Shown here piece by piece: positions 33,990-45,102 of a stretch of 64,000 bases of DNA. The stretch comes from Bacillus sp. FJAT-22090 (lineage in GTDB: Bacteria; Bacillota; Bacilli; Bacillales_A; Planococcaceae): assembly GCF_001278755.1 (NCBI RefSeq), contig NZ_CP012601.1:186001-250000 (forward strand). The letters run 5' to 3'. A program made the position numbers and the translations under genes. The stretch's first letter is position 1, and the number at the start of each line of letters is the position of its first letter. Under the pieces are notes generated by a model that worked only from the letters and a program-made list of their open reading frames with translations, ran no database searches and was not told where the DNA came from.

Positions 33990-34210
33990 TCTATTATTAA
34001 CGAGAATAGTACTCATATAACCTTACCAAGTTCGGTTGGTGGACAAATTGGGTACCAAATGTACACTACTCAATTTTTGGGTTTGGAGAAGCACACGCTC
34101 GACTTCTGTGGGAAGGCGAGCGTTATGGCTCGGAAAACTGATCTTTTCATATATGAAAAATTAAGTTTGTCTACAGTCTGAGCCGAACTCAGTAACGGCT
34201 TTTTTTGTTT
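33990..34210. repeat. Degenerate, inverted copy of the dispersed element
   Basis: GGTTTGGAGAAGCACACGCT at 34080 onward matches the reverse-complement core, though shortened, and AAGTTTGTCTACAGTCTG at 34162-34179 is the inverted form of the left end of copy 3 (33671-33687). The two elements thus sit tail to tail and make roughly 24-base inverted repeats about 510 bases apart. AGCCG...CGGCTTTTTTT at 34181-34207 may be a residual terminator. Confidence 0.6.
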
Positions 34211-34535
34211 GCTTTGTTAAATATTACTGTTGTTATTTATTAATACAGATAATGCCATCCTTGAATTATGCATTTGTACTGACCGCGTGTATCTGTATAA
34301 AGTTTCAAAACGTGATTTTATTTCTCCATATTTTGAAGAAATGAATACGAAACTATATTCGCTGGTGTCTTCAGGATGTGCGCCTTACACGCCGCATGAG
34401 CGCGAAGAATGAGACTCCGCGTAAGGATGTGGGAGTGAGTGAAACGAACGACTCATCCTGCGGTGGCTCATGCGTAGCGTGCGGCAAGCGCACGTCCGTG
34501 TGATTGGTATTACAGTTGATGAACAGATTTTTCTG
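34211..34535. repeat. Non-coding stretch with a G+C-rich imperfect palindrome
   Basis: No gene is supported here. 34370-34500 is a G+C-rich block (CGCCGCATGAGCGCGAAG on the left, GGCTCATGCGTAGCGTGCGG on the right) that can fold back on itself and stands out from the A+T-rich surroundings. It resembles the dispersed repeat cores in composition but not clearly in sequence. Confidence 0.45.
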
Positions 34536-34640
34536 TTTAGTTAGAAATACTGAAGTTTTAGTTGGAAAAAATCGATGTTTAGTTGGAATAAACATTGATT
34601 TAGTTGGAAAATTCCTAACTTTAGTTGGAAAGCCTAATTC
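34536..34640 (+). repeat. Five-unit tandem repeat with 21-bp period
   Basis: TTTAGTTGGAA-type units begin at 34536, 34557, 34578, 34599 and 34620, an exact 21-base spacing. The first ten or so bases of each unit are conserved and the rest vary. The array is in frame with the downstream gene and would encode LVGK-headed heptapeptides if translated. Confidence 0.8.
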
Positions 34641-34659
34641 TTTTCGTTACACAAGAACA

Positions 34660-34689
34660 TTGCTTTTGTGCAATAGTATTGTATATGAT
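34660..34689 (+). promoter_or_regulatory. Sigma-A-like promoter of the Spx/ArsC-like gene
   Basis: TTGCTT at 34660-34665, an 18-base spacer and TATGAT at 34684-34689 lie 20 bases before the ATG. This argues that the tandem repeat upstream is not in the main transcript. Confidence 0.55.
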
Positions 34690-34710
34690 AAGAAGAAAAA
34701 GGTGATTTTA

Positions 34711-35073
34711 ATGACGATTCAATTTTTTGGTTATCCCAAATGTAGCACGTGTAGAAAGGCAAGTAAGTGGCTGAAAGATCATCAAGTGGAATTTGAGGAT
34801 AATCATATAGTGGAAAACCCACCATCAAAAGAAATGATAAAAGAGATTTTAGTAAATACAAATACAGATATAAAGAAGCTCTTTAATACAAGTGGTACTA
34901 AATATCGAGAAATGCAATTGAAGGACAAGCTTCCAAATATGACAGAAAAAGAACAAATCGAAACGCTCGTTTCAGATGGAATGCTTATTAAGCGACCAAT
35001 TGTATATGATGGAGAGCATTTGACGCTAGGTTTTAAAGAAGAAGAGTTTGAACATATTTGGAAAAGCATATAA
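34711..35073 (+). CDS. yusI: Spx/MgsR/ArsC-family protein (YusI-like)
   Basis: A 120-residue thioredoxin-fold protein of the arsenate-reductase-like group. FGYPKCSTCRKASKWL carries CxxC at residues 10-13; KKLFNTSGTKYRE, and MLIKRPIVYDGEHLTLGFKEEEF with the conserved RPI, follow. Spx-type members bind RNA polymerase alpha, whereas YusI-like members are uncharacterised; the CxxC is retained here. AAAAGGTGA precedes ATG 34711. Its place between fadE and gcvH is the same as yusI in B. subtilis, which supports orthology. The frame is open upstream to 34504 through the tandem repeat, but that part has no ribosome binding site. Confidence 0.87.
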   Translation: MTIQFFGYPKCSTCRKASKWLKDHQVEFEDNHIVENPPSKEMIKEILVNTNTDIKKLFNTSGTKYREMQLKDKLPNMTEKEQIETLVSDGMLIKRPIVYDGEHLTLGFKEEEFEHIWKSI

Positions 35074-35145
35074 AGTTGCTTGTTTTTACAATTGAAATGT
35101 GTGAATATTATAGAGGAATGTATATTTTTTTGAGAGGGGTATAAC

Positions 35146-35526
35146 ATGAGCACACCTAAAGAATTAAAATACTCAGAAGAGCATGAATGGGTAAAAACAG
35201 AAGACGGTAAAGTACGTATTGGAATTACACATTTTGCACAATCAGAACTTGGGGATATCGTGTTTGTCGAGCTTCCACAAGTAGGAGACGATATTAAAGC
35301 TGGAGATCCTTTCGGAAGTGTAGAATCAGTTAAAACTGTTTCTGAACTGTATGCTCCGATCAGCGGTAAAGTAGTAGAAGTAAACGCTGATTTAGAAGAC
35401 AGCCCTGAATATGTAAACGAATCTCCGTATGAAAATGCATGGATGATCGTAGTTGAGCCTTCTGACGTAGCAGAAGTGGATGCACTATTATCTGCAGAAC
35501 AATACGAAGAGTTAATTCAAGAATAA
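35146..35526 (+). CDS. gcvH: Glycine cleavage system H protein
   Basis: A 126-residue lipoyl carrier. [20 protein letters not shown] opens the biotinyl-lipoyl-like fold, and [19 protein letters not shown] carries the lipoylated lysine (ESVK, about residue 63). H protein shuttles the aminomethyl group among the P, T and L proteins; in Bacillus it is also the entry point for octanoate and lipoate in lipoyl assembly, linking it to lipA at 51006. AGAGGGG precedes the ATG. A G+C-rich hairpin at 35533 follows, so it may be monocistronic despite the closely spaced yusF-like gene. Confidence 0.95.
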   Translation: MSTPKELKYSEEHEWVKTEDGKVRIGITHFAQSELGDIVFVELPQVGDDIKAGDPFGSVESVKTVSELYAPISGKVVEVNADLEDSPEYVNESPYENAWMIVVEPSDVAEVDALLSAEQYEELIQE

Positions 35527-35532
35527 TGGATT

Positions 35533-35566
35533 TAAAAAGGCGCCGGTTATTTACTGGCGCTTTTTC
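35533..35566 (+). terminator. Intrinsic terminator after gcvH
   Basis: An 8-bp G+C-rich stem (GCGCCGGT/ACTGGCGC, one G-T pair) with a 5-base loop is followed by five T. Confidence 0.75.
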
Positions 35567-35603
35567 ATATACTAGTATATATAATGTGCTGGGAGAGAAG
35601 CTA

Positions 35604-35954
35604 ATGGCTAAGGTATTTAGTGAAAAAGTAATTCTTGTAGAAGGTAGATCAGATAAACTGAAACTTTTAACCATTCTTGCTGAAGCAACTGAAATTGTTT
35701 GTACGAATGGCACTATTTCTAATGTGAAATTAGAAGAAATCTTAAGTCCTTTAGAAGAATTGCCCATATATGCTTTTTTAGACTCCGATAAATCAGGAGA
35801 ACAAATACGATCGGTAGTTAGAAAGGTATATCCAGAAGCAATTCATCTATATACGAATCCTGTATATGGTGAAGTTGCAAATACCCCGCTTGATGTTTTG
35901 GCTTCTATCTTACAACGTGCTAAGATTAAGGTGAAAAAAGAATTTTTATCATAG
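35604..35954 (+). CDS. yusF: Toprim-domain protein YusF
   Basis: A 116-residue stand-alone Toprim domain. VILVEGRSDKLKL gives the catalytic Glu, FLDSDKSGEQIRSVVRKVYP the DxD motif, and the C-terminal segment NTPLDVLASILQRA completes the fold. Related small Toprim proteins resemble the OLD/DnaG/M5 group; M5-type proteins mature 5S rRNA, but the role of YusF is not known. ATG 35604 is chosen because GGAGAG lies 8 bases upstream and a terminator separates it from gcvH; an in-frame ATG at 35526 would place the terminator inside the gene. Position matches B. subtilis yusF. Confidence 0.8.
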   Translation: MAKVFSEKVILVEGRSDKLKLLTILAEATEIVCTNGTISNVKLEEILSPLEELPIYAFLDSDKSGEQIRSVVRKVYPEAIHLYTNPVYGEVANTPLDVLASILQRAKIKVKKEFLS

Positions 35955-35955
35955 G

Positions 35956-36285
35956 ATGATGTTTGTGAATGAATGGTCTCGAGAGGAATGGGAGCAAGCT
36001 AAAAATGCTCCTAGTCTTTCTCTTTTATATATTTACACCCCAATGTGTGGGACATGCCAAGTTGCCTCTAAAATGATGAAGGTACTTAAAGAAATTGTAC
36101 AGTTTCCGGTTGGACAGGCAAATATAAATTATATGAAAGATTTAGCGATGGATTATGAAATTGAAAGTGTGCCATGTCTTTTAATTGCAAAAGAAGGAAT
36201 TGTTTATAAAAAGGTTTATGCTTTCCAATCAATTCCTTATCTTTTAGATGTTATAAAAAGTGTTGACGACACCGAATTATCATGA
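35956..36285 (+). CDS. yusE: Thioredoxin-like protein YusE
   Basis: A 109-residue thioredoxin-fold protein with YIYTPMCGTCQVASKMM (CGTC redox pair) and the cis-proline segment ESVPCLLIAKEG. It is probably a cytoplasmic thiol-disulfide oxidoreductase of unknown target. The start is uncertain: ATG 35956 overlaps the ribosome binding site region, while GTG 35965 is better spaced from AGGATG, giving 106 residues. It follows yusF by one base and is likely cotranscribed. The downstream metN promoter lies inside its 3' end. Synteny with B. subtilis yusE supports the name. Confidence 0.82.
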   Translation: MMFVNEWSREEWEQAKNAPSLSLLYIYTPMCGTCQVASKMMKVLKEIVQFPVGQANINYMKDLAMDYEIESVPCLLIAKEGIVYKKVYAFQSIPYLLDVIKSVDDTELS

Positions 36286-36291
36286 TAAAAT
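36263..36291 (+). promoter_or_regulatory. Sigma-A promoter of the S-box/met operon
   Basis: TTGACG at 36263-36268, a 17-base spacer and TAAAAT at 36286-36291, about 30 bases before the riboswitch, overlapping the end of the thioredoxin-like gene. Confidence 0.65.
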
Positions 36292-36321
36292 TCGATTTAT
36301 TGATAACAACTGAATAGTGTC

Positions 36322-36495
36322 GCTCTTATTAAGAGAGGTGGAGGGAAGTGCCCGATGAAACCCAGCAACCGTCATGTAAATGAAATGGTGCCAAATCACT
36401 CAAAGCGTAAATGCTTTGGAAAATGAGAGAATGGATGACTGTTATTTTGAATGATAACATACACCCCTTCTGCTCTTTTGCAGAAGGGGTTTTTT
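36322..36495 (+). ncRNA. SAM-I (S-box) riboswitch with terminator
   Basis: CTTATTAAGAGAGGTGGAGG and GCCCGATGAAACCCAGCAAC are the S-box signature of P1/P2, followed by GGTGCCAAATC and further helices. The expression platform is the terminator stem CCCCTTCTGC/GCAGAAGGGG (36464-36489) plus six T. SAM binding would stop transcription into metNPQ, so methionine uptake falls when SAM is plentiful. Confidence 0.95.
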
Positions 36496-36534
36496 GATAG
36501 TAAAAGTACTATCCATACAGGAAGGAAGATTTAC

Positions 36535-37560
36535 GTGATTAGCTTAAAAGATATTTCGAAAAAGTTTAGTACGAAGCAAGGTACCATTGTTGCTGTTGAT
36601 AATGTAAATCTTACAATTAAGCAGGGTGAGATTTTTGGAATTATTGGATATAGTGGTGCAGGAAAAAGTACTTTAATCAGATTGTTGAATGGATTAGAAA
36701 AGCCGACTTCAGGGCAAATTGTTGTAAATGATAAAGAAATTACATCAATTTCCGAAGGTAAGCTTCGACAAGTAAGACAAAAAGTAAGCATGATTTTTCA
36801 GCATTTCAATCTTTTGTGGTCAAGAACTGTTGCAGAAAACATAGCTTTTCCTTTGGAAATCGCAGGAGTACCTAAAGAACAAAGAGCTACTCGTGTAAAA
36901 GAATTGATTGAGTTAGTAGGTTTAGAAGGCCGAGGAGATTATTATCCTTCTCAATTATCCGGTGGACAAAAGCAACGGGTAGGAATTGCTCGAGCATTAG
37001 CAAATCGCCCAGAAGTGTTGCTTTGTGATGAAGCTACATCTGCACTTGACCCAGAAACAACGGATTCCATATTAGATTTACTGATTAGTATTAACGAAAG
37101 ATTAGGTTTGACCATTGTACTAATTACACATGAAATGCAGGTTATTCAAAAGATTTGTAATCGAGTAGCAGTAATGGAGAACGGACATGTGGTAGAGGAA
37201 GGGGACGTGCTGGAAGTTTTCCAAAATCCCCAACAGCCCATAACAAAGAGATTTGTTACACAAGTTTCTGAAAATAATCAATCTCAGCAGACGATTCAAA
37301 ATTTACAAGAACTATATCCAAATGGCAAACTCATCAAGCTTGTTTTTGTTGGAGACCAAACGGAACAGCCAATTCTATCGAGACTAATTAAACAATTTGA
37401 TTTGGAAGTAAATATCGTACAAGGAAATATTACACATACGATAAGTGGAGCTTATGGGACATTGATTCTTCAGATTGACGGTGATGCATCGGCAATCGAT
37501 AAGGCAATTCTATTTATTCACGAACAAAAAGTACACACAGAGGTGATCAACAATGATTAA
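36535..37560 (+). CDS. metN: Methionine ABC transporter ATP-binding protein
   Basis: A 341-residue ATPase. Walker A GYSGAGKST, Q-loop FQHFNLLWSRTV, signature LSGGQKQRVGIARAL, Walker B VLLCDEATSALD and the switch His in ITHEM are complete. A C-terminal NIL regulatory domain (about 265-341), which senses methionine in E. coli MetN, is present. GTG 36535 follows GGAAGGAAGA; an in-frame ATG at 36451 lies in the riboswitch and cannot be the start. It overlaps metP by eight bases. Together with metP and metQ it imports D- and L-methionine. Confidence 0.95.
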   Translation: MISLKDISKKFSTKQGTIVAVDNVNLTIKQGEIFGIIGYSGAGKSTLIRLLNGLEKPTSGQIVVNDKEITSISEGKLRQVRQKVSMIFQHFNLLWSRTVAENIAFPLEIAGVPKEQRATRVKELIELVGLEGRGDYYPSQLSGGQKQRVGIARALANRPEVLLCDEATSALDPETTDSILDLLISINERLGLTIVLITHEMQVIQKICNRVAVMENGHVVEEGDVLEVFQNPQQPITKRFVTQVSENNQSQQTIQNLQELYPNGKLIKLVFVGDQTEQPILSRLIKQFDLEVNIVQGNITHTISGAYGTLILQIDGDASAIDKAILFIHEQKVHTEVINND

Positions 37561-38221
37561 TACTTTATTTCCAAATGTTGATTGGCCAAAAATGTGGGAA
37601 GCGACAATGGAAACTCTTTATATGACTGCAGTTTCTACTTTATTAACATTTGTATTTGGTCTTGCACTAGGATTACTTTTGTTTTTAACAAGTCCGCATC
37701 AAGCATGGGCCAATAAACTAACAAATTGGTTGACGGGAGCATTTACTAATATCTTTCGTTCGATACCATTTATTATTTTAATCATATTGCTTATTCCATT
37801 TACGAAATTACTTTTAGGTACTATTCGTGGACCAAATGCTGCGTTTCCAGCTCTTGTAATTGGAGCTGCTCCATTTTATGCACGAATGGTTTTAATTGGA
37901 TTAAGAGAAATAGATAAAGGTGTGCTTGAAGCAGCTAAATCGATGGGGGCTAAAACTTCTACTATTATATGGAAGGTTTTATTACCAGAATCGATGCCAG
38001 CATTAGTCTCTGGTATAACAGTTACTTGTATATCACTAGTTGGATATACGGCAATGGCGGGAATTATTGGTGCAGGCGGCTTAGGTACGTTAGCATTCTT
38101 AGATGGGTTCCAACGCAGTAGAGAAGATGTAACGCTTGTTGCAACCATTTTAATACTCATTGTAGTATTTATTATTCAATGGATTGGCGACGCGATAACA
38201 ACAAAGATAGACAAGAGATAA
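37553..38221 (+). CDS. metP: Methionine ABC transporter permease
   Basis: A 222-residue inner-membrane permease with five hydrophobic segments. The ATPase-coupling EAA loop is ALVIGAAPFYARMVLIG...LEAAKSMGAKTSTIIWKVLLPES, matching MetI/MetP. The ATG overlaps the end of metN (ATGATTAA), so translation is coupled. It forms the channel for methionine. B. subtilis calls it metP; metI is the enteric name. Confidence 0.93.
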   Translation: MINTLFPNVDWPKMWEATMETLYMTAVSTLLTFVFGLALGLLLFLTSPHQAWANKLTNWLTGAFTNIFRSIPFIILIILLIPFTKLLLGTIRGPNAAFPALVIGAAPFYARMVLIGLREIDKGVLEAAKSMGAKTSTIIWKVLLPESMPALVSGITVTCISLVGYTAMAGIIGAGGLGTLAFLDGFQRSREDVTLVATILILIVVFIIQWIGDAITTKIDKR

Positions 38222-38285
38222 CTGGTGTTAACGAGATAACTCGATCACATATAAAATTGGGGAATTAGAGAAGGAGAGAAATTAG

Positions 38286-39092
38286 ATGAAAAAGTTTTTA
38301 GCAGGAGCATTATTATCCGTTAGTGCATTAACACTGGCTGCTTGTGGTGGAGAAGAAGAAAGCAGTAAATTAGTAGTAGGGGCTTCAAACGTTCCTCATG
38401 CTGAGATATTAGAACAAGCTAAACCAATACTAGAAGAACAAGGTATTGAACTTACAATTGAAACTTACCAAGACTATGTTTTACCAAACCAAGATTTAGA
38501 TTCAGGCGAGTTGGATGCTAACTATTTCCAGCATATCCCTTACTTTGAATCACAAAAAGAAGAATTTGGATACGATTTTGAAAATGCAGGTGGAATCCAT
38601 ATTGAGCCAATCGGTTTATATTCTAAAAAATATGGTTCTATTGAAGAATTACCAGAAGGTGCAACGATCTTAATGAGTAACTCAGTTGCTGACCATGGTC
38701 GTGTATTAGCAATGTTAGAGGCTCAAGGACTAATCAAATTAGCTGAAGGTGTTGATAAAACAGCAGCTGAATTAACGGATATTGTAGAGAATCCAAAAAA
38801 TCTTGAATTTGACGCTAACTATGAGGCTGCATTATTAGTGCAACTGTATGAAAATGAAGAAGGCGATGCAGTACTAATCAATTCAAACTATGCTTTAGAC
38901 GCTGGACTTAACCCGATGGAAGATTCTATTGCTATTGAAGACTCTGAATCACCATATGTAAACATCATTGCAGTTAAAGCTGGCGATGAAGATAAAAAAG
39001 AAATTAAAGCTCTAGTAGACGTTTTACACTCTAAAGAAATCCAAGATTTCATCGTTGAAGAGTGGGGCGGATCCGTAGTTCCAGTTAAATAA
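38286..39092 (+). CDS. metQ: Methionine-binding lipoprotein
   Basis: A 268-residue lipoprotein of the NlpA/MetQ family. The signal peptide ends in LTLAACGG, with the lipidated Cys at residue 20. The mature protein carries SNVPHAEILEQAKPILEEQG, YFQHIPYFESQ and the substrate region NSNYALDAGLNP, typical of methionine binding. It is anchored on the outer face of the membrane and delivers substrate to MetP. AAGGAGAG precedes the ATG, 64 bases after metP. A terminator follows. Confidence 0.94.
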   Translation: MKKFLAGALLSVSALTLAACGGEEESSKLVVGASNVPHAEILEQAKPILEEQGIELTIETYQDYVLPNQDLDSGELDANYFQHIPYFESQKEEFGYDFENAGGIHIEPIGLYSKKYGSIEELPEGATILMSNSVADHGRVLAMLEAQGLIKLAEGVDKTAAELTDIVENPKNLEFDANYEAALLVQLYENEEGDAVLINSNYALDAGLNPMEDSIAIEDSESPYVNIIAVKAGDEDKKEIKALVDVLHSKEIQDFIVEEWGGSVVPVK

Positions 39093-39102
39093 TCTAGAAC
39101 GT

Positions 39103-39131
39103 AGCAGGCACTTTAAGTGTCTGCTTTTTTT
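39103..39131 (+). terminator. Intrinsic terminator after metQ
   Basis: An 11-bp stem AGCAGGCACTT/AAGTGTCTGCT with one G-T pair and a very short loop is followed by T-rich sequence. Confidence 0.85.
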
Positions 39132-39324
39132 ATTGTAGAGAAATTATTTGTAAGTATGAAAAGTTATTTCTGACCGGATAGAAGCGTTTTGTGACAGTAT
39201 AAATCCTTTTGATGGAGCATTGGCAATAATAGTAAATAAGTTATCTAAAGAAAAAAGTGTTTGAAGGTGTGTTATCATGGGTATGTAAGTATTGTAAGTT
39301 TTAAAAAATCGAAAGGAATGATTC

Positions 39325-39516
39325 ATTATCAATTTAGAAGAGTTGCCCTACACAGAACAAATGGACCACGCGTTTAGAGGAGTTCACGGTTTCGGATATA
39401 CCGAATTACGAAATAGTCAGGATTTACGACTGATGGTTGAACAACGTAGACAGCGAGATCATGAGAAAAGTGTCCAACTAGTCGCGAAAATTGATGCTCA
39501 ATCTTTTCGAGGTTAA
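39325..39516 (+). CDS. Small charged orphan protein (probable ATT start)
   Basis: I do not recognise a family. The frame encodes about 63 residues, INLEELPYTEQMDHAFRGVH... then a strongly charged helix (MVEQRRQRDHEK) and VAKIDAQSFRG, with no long hydrophobic stretch. Coding is supported by GAAAGGA at 39311-39317, balanced amino-acid use, and its own strong terminator at 39527. There is no ATG, GTG or TTG at a suitable distance from the ribosome binding site: TGA at 39319 closes the frame, and ATT 39325 (7-base spacing) or ATC 39328 are the only candidates before a TTG at 39340 that lies too far away. Function unknown. Confidence 0.6.
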   Translation: MINLEELPYTEQMDHAFRGVHGFGYTELRNSQDLRLMVEQRRQRDHEKSVQLVAKIDAQSFRG

Positions 39517-39526
39517 TAAAAGATAA

Positions 39527-39566
39527 TAAAAATCCATGGAGAAACTTATTCTCCATGGATTTTTTG
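39527..39566 (+). terminator. Intrinsic terminator after the small orphan gene
   Basis: AATCCATGGAGAA (39531-39543) pairs perfectly with 39549-39561 over a 5-base loop and is followed by six T. Confidence 0.9.
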
Positions 39567-39752
39567 GGTTAAACACTATATTCATAGTGAAATCCATTCT
39601 CATTTGGAGCAGCTTATTGAAAATTAGCAAAGAATAGTACTTTGTATGAATTTGCATAGATAAGAAAGTAAAATACAAGAAATACAATAGTTTTATAAAC
39701 CTAAAGAGAAAGTATTTCAAAAGATTTGCATGGCAATAGACTTTGGGTTAAG

Positions 39753-39788
39753 ATTAGAATGATAATAAATTAGAATGGTAAACCATTC
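39753..39788 (+). promoter_or_regulatory. Palindrome and direct repeat in the suf leader
   Basis: GAATGGT-AA-ACCATTC (39773-39788) is a perfect 7-bp inverted repeat about 12 bases before the sufC ribosome binding site, and ATTAGAATG occurs twice 16 bases apart (39753, 39769). This looks like an operator for a dimeric regulator, identity unknown. Confidence 0.5.
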
Positions 39789-39813
39789 GAAGTTACTTAA
39801 TGGAGGTTATTAC

Positions 39814-40593
39814 ATGTCAACTTTAGTAATTAAGGATTTACACGTTGCTATAGACGGTAAAGAGATATTAAAGGGTGTTAATTTAACTATTAATACAAAC
39901 GAAATTCACGCAGTTATGGGTCCAAACGGTACTGGTAAGTCTACTTTAGCATCTGCTATTATGGGCCATCCTAAATATGAAGTAACTTCAGGTTCAATTG
40001 AATTGGACGGGGAAGATGTATTAGAAATGGAAGTAGACGAGCGTGCTCAAGCTGGTTTGTTTTTAGCTATGCAATATCCAAGTGAAATTACTGGAGTAAC
40101 TAATGCCGATTTCTTACGTTCTGCTATCAATTCACGTCGTGAAGAAGGCGATGAAATTTCATTAATGAAATTCATTCGTGAATTGGACAGCAAAATGGAA
40201 TTTTTAGAAATGGATTTAGATATGGCTCAACGTTATTTAAATGAAGGATTCTCTGGTGGGGAGAAAAAACGTAATGAAATTCTTCAATTAATGATGTTAA
40301 AACCAAAATTTGCTATCTTAGATGAGATTGACTCTGGTCTAGATATCGATGCACTTAAAGTTGTTTCAAAAGGAATTAACGAGATGCGTGGAGAAGGTTT
40401 CGGAAGTCTAGTGATCACTCACTACCAACGTCTTCTTAACTACATTACTCCTGACCATGTACACGTTATGATGCAAGGTCGTGTAGTTAAATCTGGTGGT
40501 CCTGAGCTTGCACAAAAACTTGAAGCACAAGGATATGACTGGATTAAAGAAGAGTTAGGAATTGAAGACGAGACAGTTGGACAAGAAGCATAA
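39814..40593 (+). CDS. sufC: Fe-S cluster assembly ATPase SufC
   Basis: A 259-residue ABC-type ATPase that powers SufBCD. Walker [11 protein letters not shown], signature [15 protein letters not shown], Walker [13 protein letters not shown] and the switch His in VITHYQRLL are intact; the EIDSGLDID segment is characteristic of SufC rather than transporters. GGAGG precedes ATG 39814; an in-frame ATG at 39775 has no ribosome binding site and crosses the palindrome. It is the first gene of sufCDSUB, the main Fe-S assembly system in Bacillus. Confidence 0.96.
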   Translation: MSTLVIKDLHVAIDGKEILKGVNLTINTNEIHAVMGPNGTGKSTLASAIMGHPKYEVTSGSIELDGEDVLEMEVDERAQAGLFLAMQYPSEITGVTNADFLRSAINSRREEGDEISLMKFIRELDSKMEFLEMDLDMAQRYLNEGFSGGEKKRNEILQLMMLKPKFAILDEIDSGLDIDALKVVSKGINEMRGEGFGSLVITHYQRLLNYITPDHVHVMMQGRVVKSGGPELAQKLEAQGYDWIKEELGIEDETVGQEA

Positions 40594-40611
40594 GAAAGGG
40601 GACGAATCAGC

Positions 40612-43569
<2,958 letters not shown>

Positions 43570-43593
43570 TAATTGGAGAACGGAGGAAATACG

Positions 43594-44991
43594 ATGGCAA
43601 AACAAATGCCTGAAATTGGTGATTACAAATATGGTTTCCACGATAAAGACGTATCCATTTTCCGTTCAAAACGTGGTTTAACGAAGGATATTGTAGAAGA
43701 AATATCTCGTATGAAAAATGAACCACAATGGATGTTAGATTATCGTTTGAAAGCGTTAGAAATCTTTTATTCTAAACCAATGCCTCAATGGGGTGGAGAT
43801 TTAGGATCTTTAAACTTCGATGAAATTACTTACTATGTAAAACCATCCGAAGCAACTCAAAAATCATGGGATGAAGTACCAGAGGAAATCAAAGCAACAT
43901 TTGATAAACTTGGTATTCCAGAAGCAGAACAAAAGTACCTTGCAGGTGTTTCTGCACAGTATGAATCAGAGGTTGTTTACCATAACATGAAGGAAGAGCT
44001 AGAGGATTTAGGTATTGTATTTAAAGATACGGACTCTGCTCTACGTGAAAATGAAGACATCTTTAAAAAATACTGGGGAACTGTAATTCCTTCAACGGAC
44101 AACAAATTTTCTGCACTTAACTCTGCAGTTTGGTCAGGTGGATCATTTATTTATGTACCACCAGGCGTTAAAGTGGATACTCCTCTACAAGCATACTTCC
44201 GTATTAATTCTGAAAATATGGGGCAATTCGAACGTACGCTTATCATTGTAGATGAAGGTGCATCTGTTCACTACGTAGAAGGATGTACAGCTCCTGTTTA
44301 TACAACAAACTCACTTCATAGTGCGGTTGTTGAAATTATTATCAAAAAAGATGCTTATTGCCGTTATACAACAATCCAAAACTGGGCAAACAACGTTTAC
44401 AACTTAGTTACTAAACGTGCAGTTTGTGAAGCTAACGCTACAATGGAATGGATTGATGGAAATATCGGTTCTAAGTTAACAATGAAATACCCAGCTGTTA
44501 TCCTAAAAGGAGAAGGCGCACGTGGTTTGACTCTTTCTATTGCAATTGCTGGTAAAGGTCAACACCAAGACGCTGGTGCTAAAATGCTACACTTGGCTCC
44601 GAATACCTCTTCTACAATTGTTTCAAAATCTATTTCGAAACAAGGCGGGAAAGTAACGTATCGTGGACAAGTTCATTTTGGTCGCAAAGCAACTGGTGCT
44701 CGTTCTAACATTGAATGTGATACTTTGATCATGGATAACCAATCTACTTCAGATACAATTCCATACAATGAAATCCTGAATGATAATATTTCTCTTGAAC
44801 ATGAAGCGAAAGTTTCGAAAGTTTCTGAAGAGCAATTATTCTACTTGATGAGTCGTGGATTAAGTGAAGAAGAAGCAACAGAAATGATCGTAATGGGCTT
44901 CATCGAACCATTTACAAAAGAACTTCCAATGGAATATGCGGTTGAGATGAACCGTTTAATCAAGTTCGAAATGGAAGGTTCTATCGGTTAA
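43594..44991 (+). CDS. sufB: Fe-S cluster scaffold SufB
   Basis: A 465-residue Suf[21 protein letters not shown] opens the protein, [20 protein letters not shown] and [21 protein letters not shown] lie in the core, [10 protein letters not shown] contains a conserved Cys, and [20 protein letters not shown] is the SufB-specific region near the beta-helix end. Nascent clusters form on SufBCD before transfer to carriers such as the HesB-type protein at 57526. GGAGGAAATACG precedes ATG 43594. Last gene of the operon, followed by a terminator. Confidence 0.96.
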   Translation: MAKQMPEIGDYKYGFHDKDVSIFRSKRGLTKDIVEEISRMKNEPQWMLDYRLKALEIFYSKPMPQWGGDLGSLNFDEITYYVKPSEATQKSWDEVPEEIKATFDKLGIPEAEQKYLAGVSAQYESEVVYHNMKEELEDLGIVFKDTDSALRENEDIFKKYWGTVIPSTDNKFSALNSAVWSGGSFIYVPPGVKVDTPLQAYFRINSENMGQFERTLIIVDEGASVHYVEGCTAPVYTTNSLHSAVVEIIIKKDAYCRYTTIQNWANNVYNLVTKRAVCEANATMEWIDGNIGSKLTMKYPAVILKGEGARGLTLSIAIAGKGQHQDAGAKMLHLAPNTSSTIVSKSISKQGGKVTYRGQVHFGRKATGARSNIECDTLIMDNQSTSDTIPYNEILNDNISLEHEAKVSKVSEEQLFYLMSRGLSEEEATEMIVMGFIEPFTKELPMEYAVEMNRLIKFEMEGSIG

Positions 44992-45007
44992 TACCTACAG
45001 TTTAATA

Positions 45008-45050
45008 AAGGCAGCAGGGTTGAGTAAAATGAACCTCTGCTGTCTTTTTT
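45008..45050 (+). terminator. Intrinsic terminator after sufCDSUB
   Basis: AAGGCAGCAG pairs with CTGCTGTCTT (one G-T pair) and an inner GGTT/AACC extension, followed by six T. Confidence 0.85.
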
Positions 45051-45102
45051 AATTTAGCTCTAAATTGTAGTTAATGATATGATTAAATAGTGGGGTGAAT
45101 GC

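Noticed and set aside
34230-34412. A 60-residue open frame upstream of yusI
   Set aside because: No ribosome binding site, it runs into the G+C-rich repeat block, and the protein has no recognisable pattern.
34536-34640. CRISPR array
   Set aside because: Units are 21 bp end to end with no unique spacers of 25-40 bp and no cas genes.
34504-34710. N-terminal extension of the Spx/ArsC-like protein through the 21-bp repeats
   Set aside because: A promoter and a good ribosome binding site lie between the repeat and ATG 34711, and the family starts at MTIQFFGYP. Kept only as a finding.
36451-36534. Longer start for metN
   Set aside because: The codons lie across the S-box terminator; GTG 36535 has the ribosome binding site.
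36531-36791. Antisense open frames inside metN, suf, fad and other genes
   Set aside because: They mirror codon bias of the sense genes, have no ribosome binding sites and no recognisable domains.
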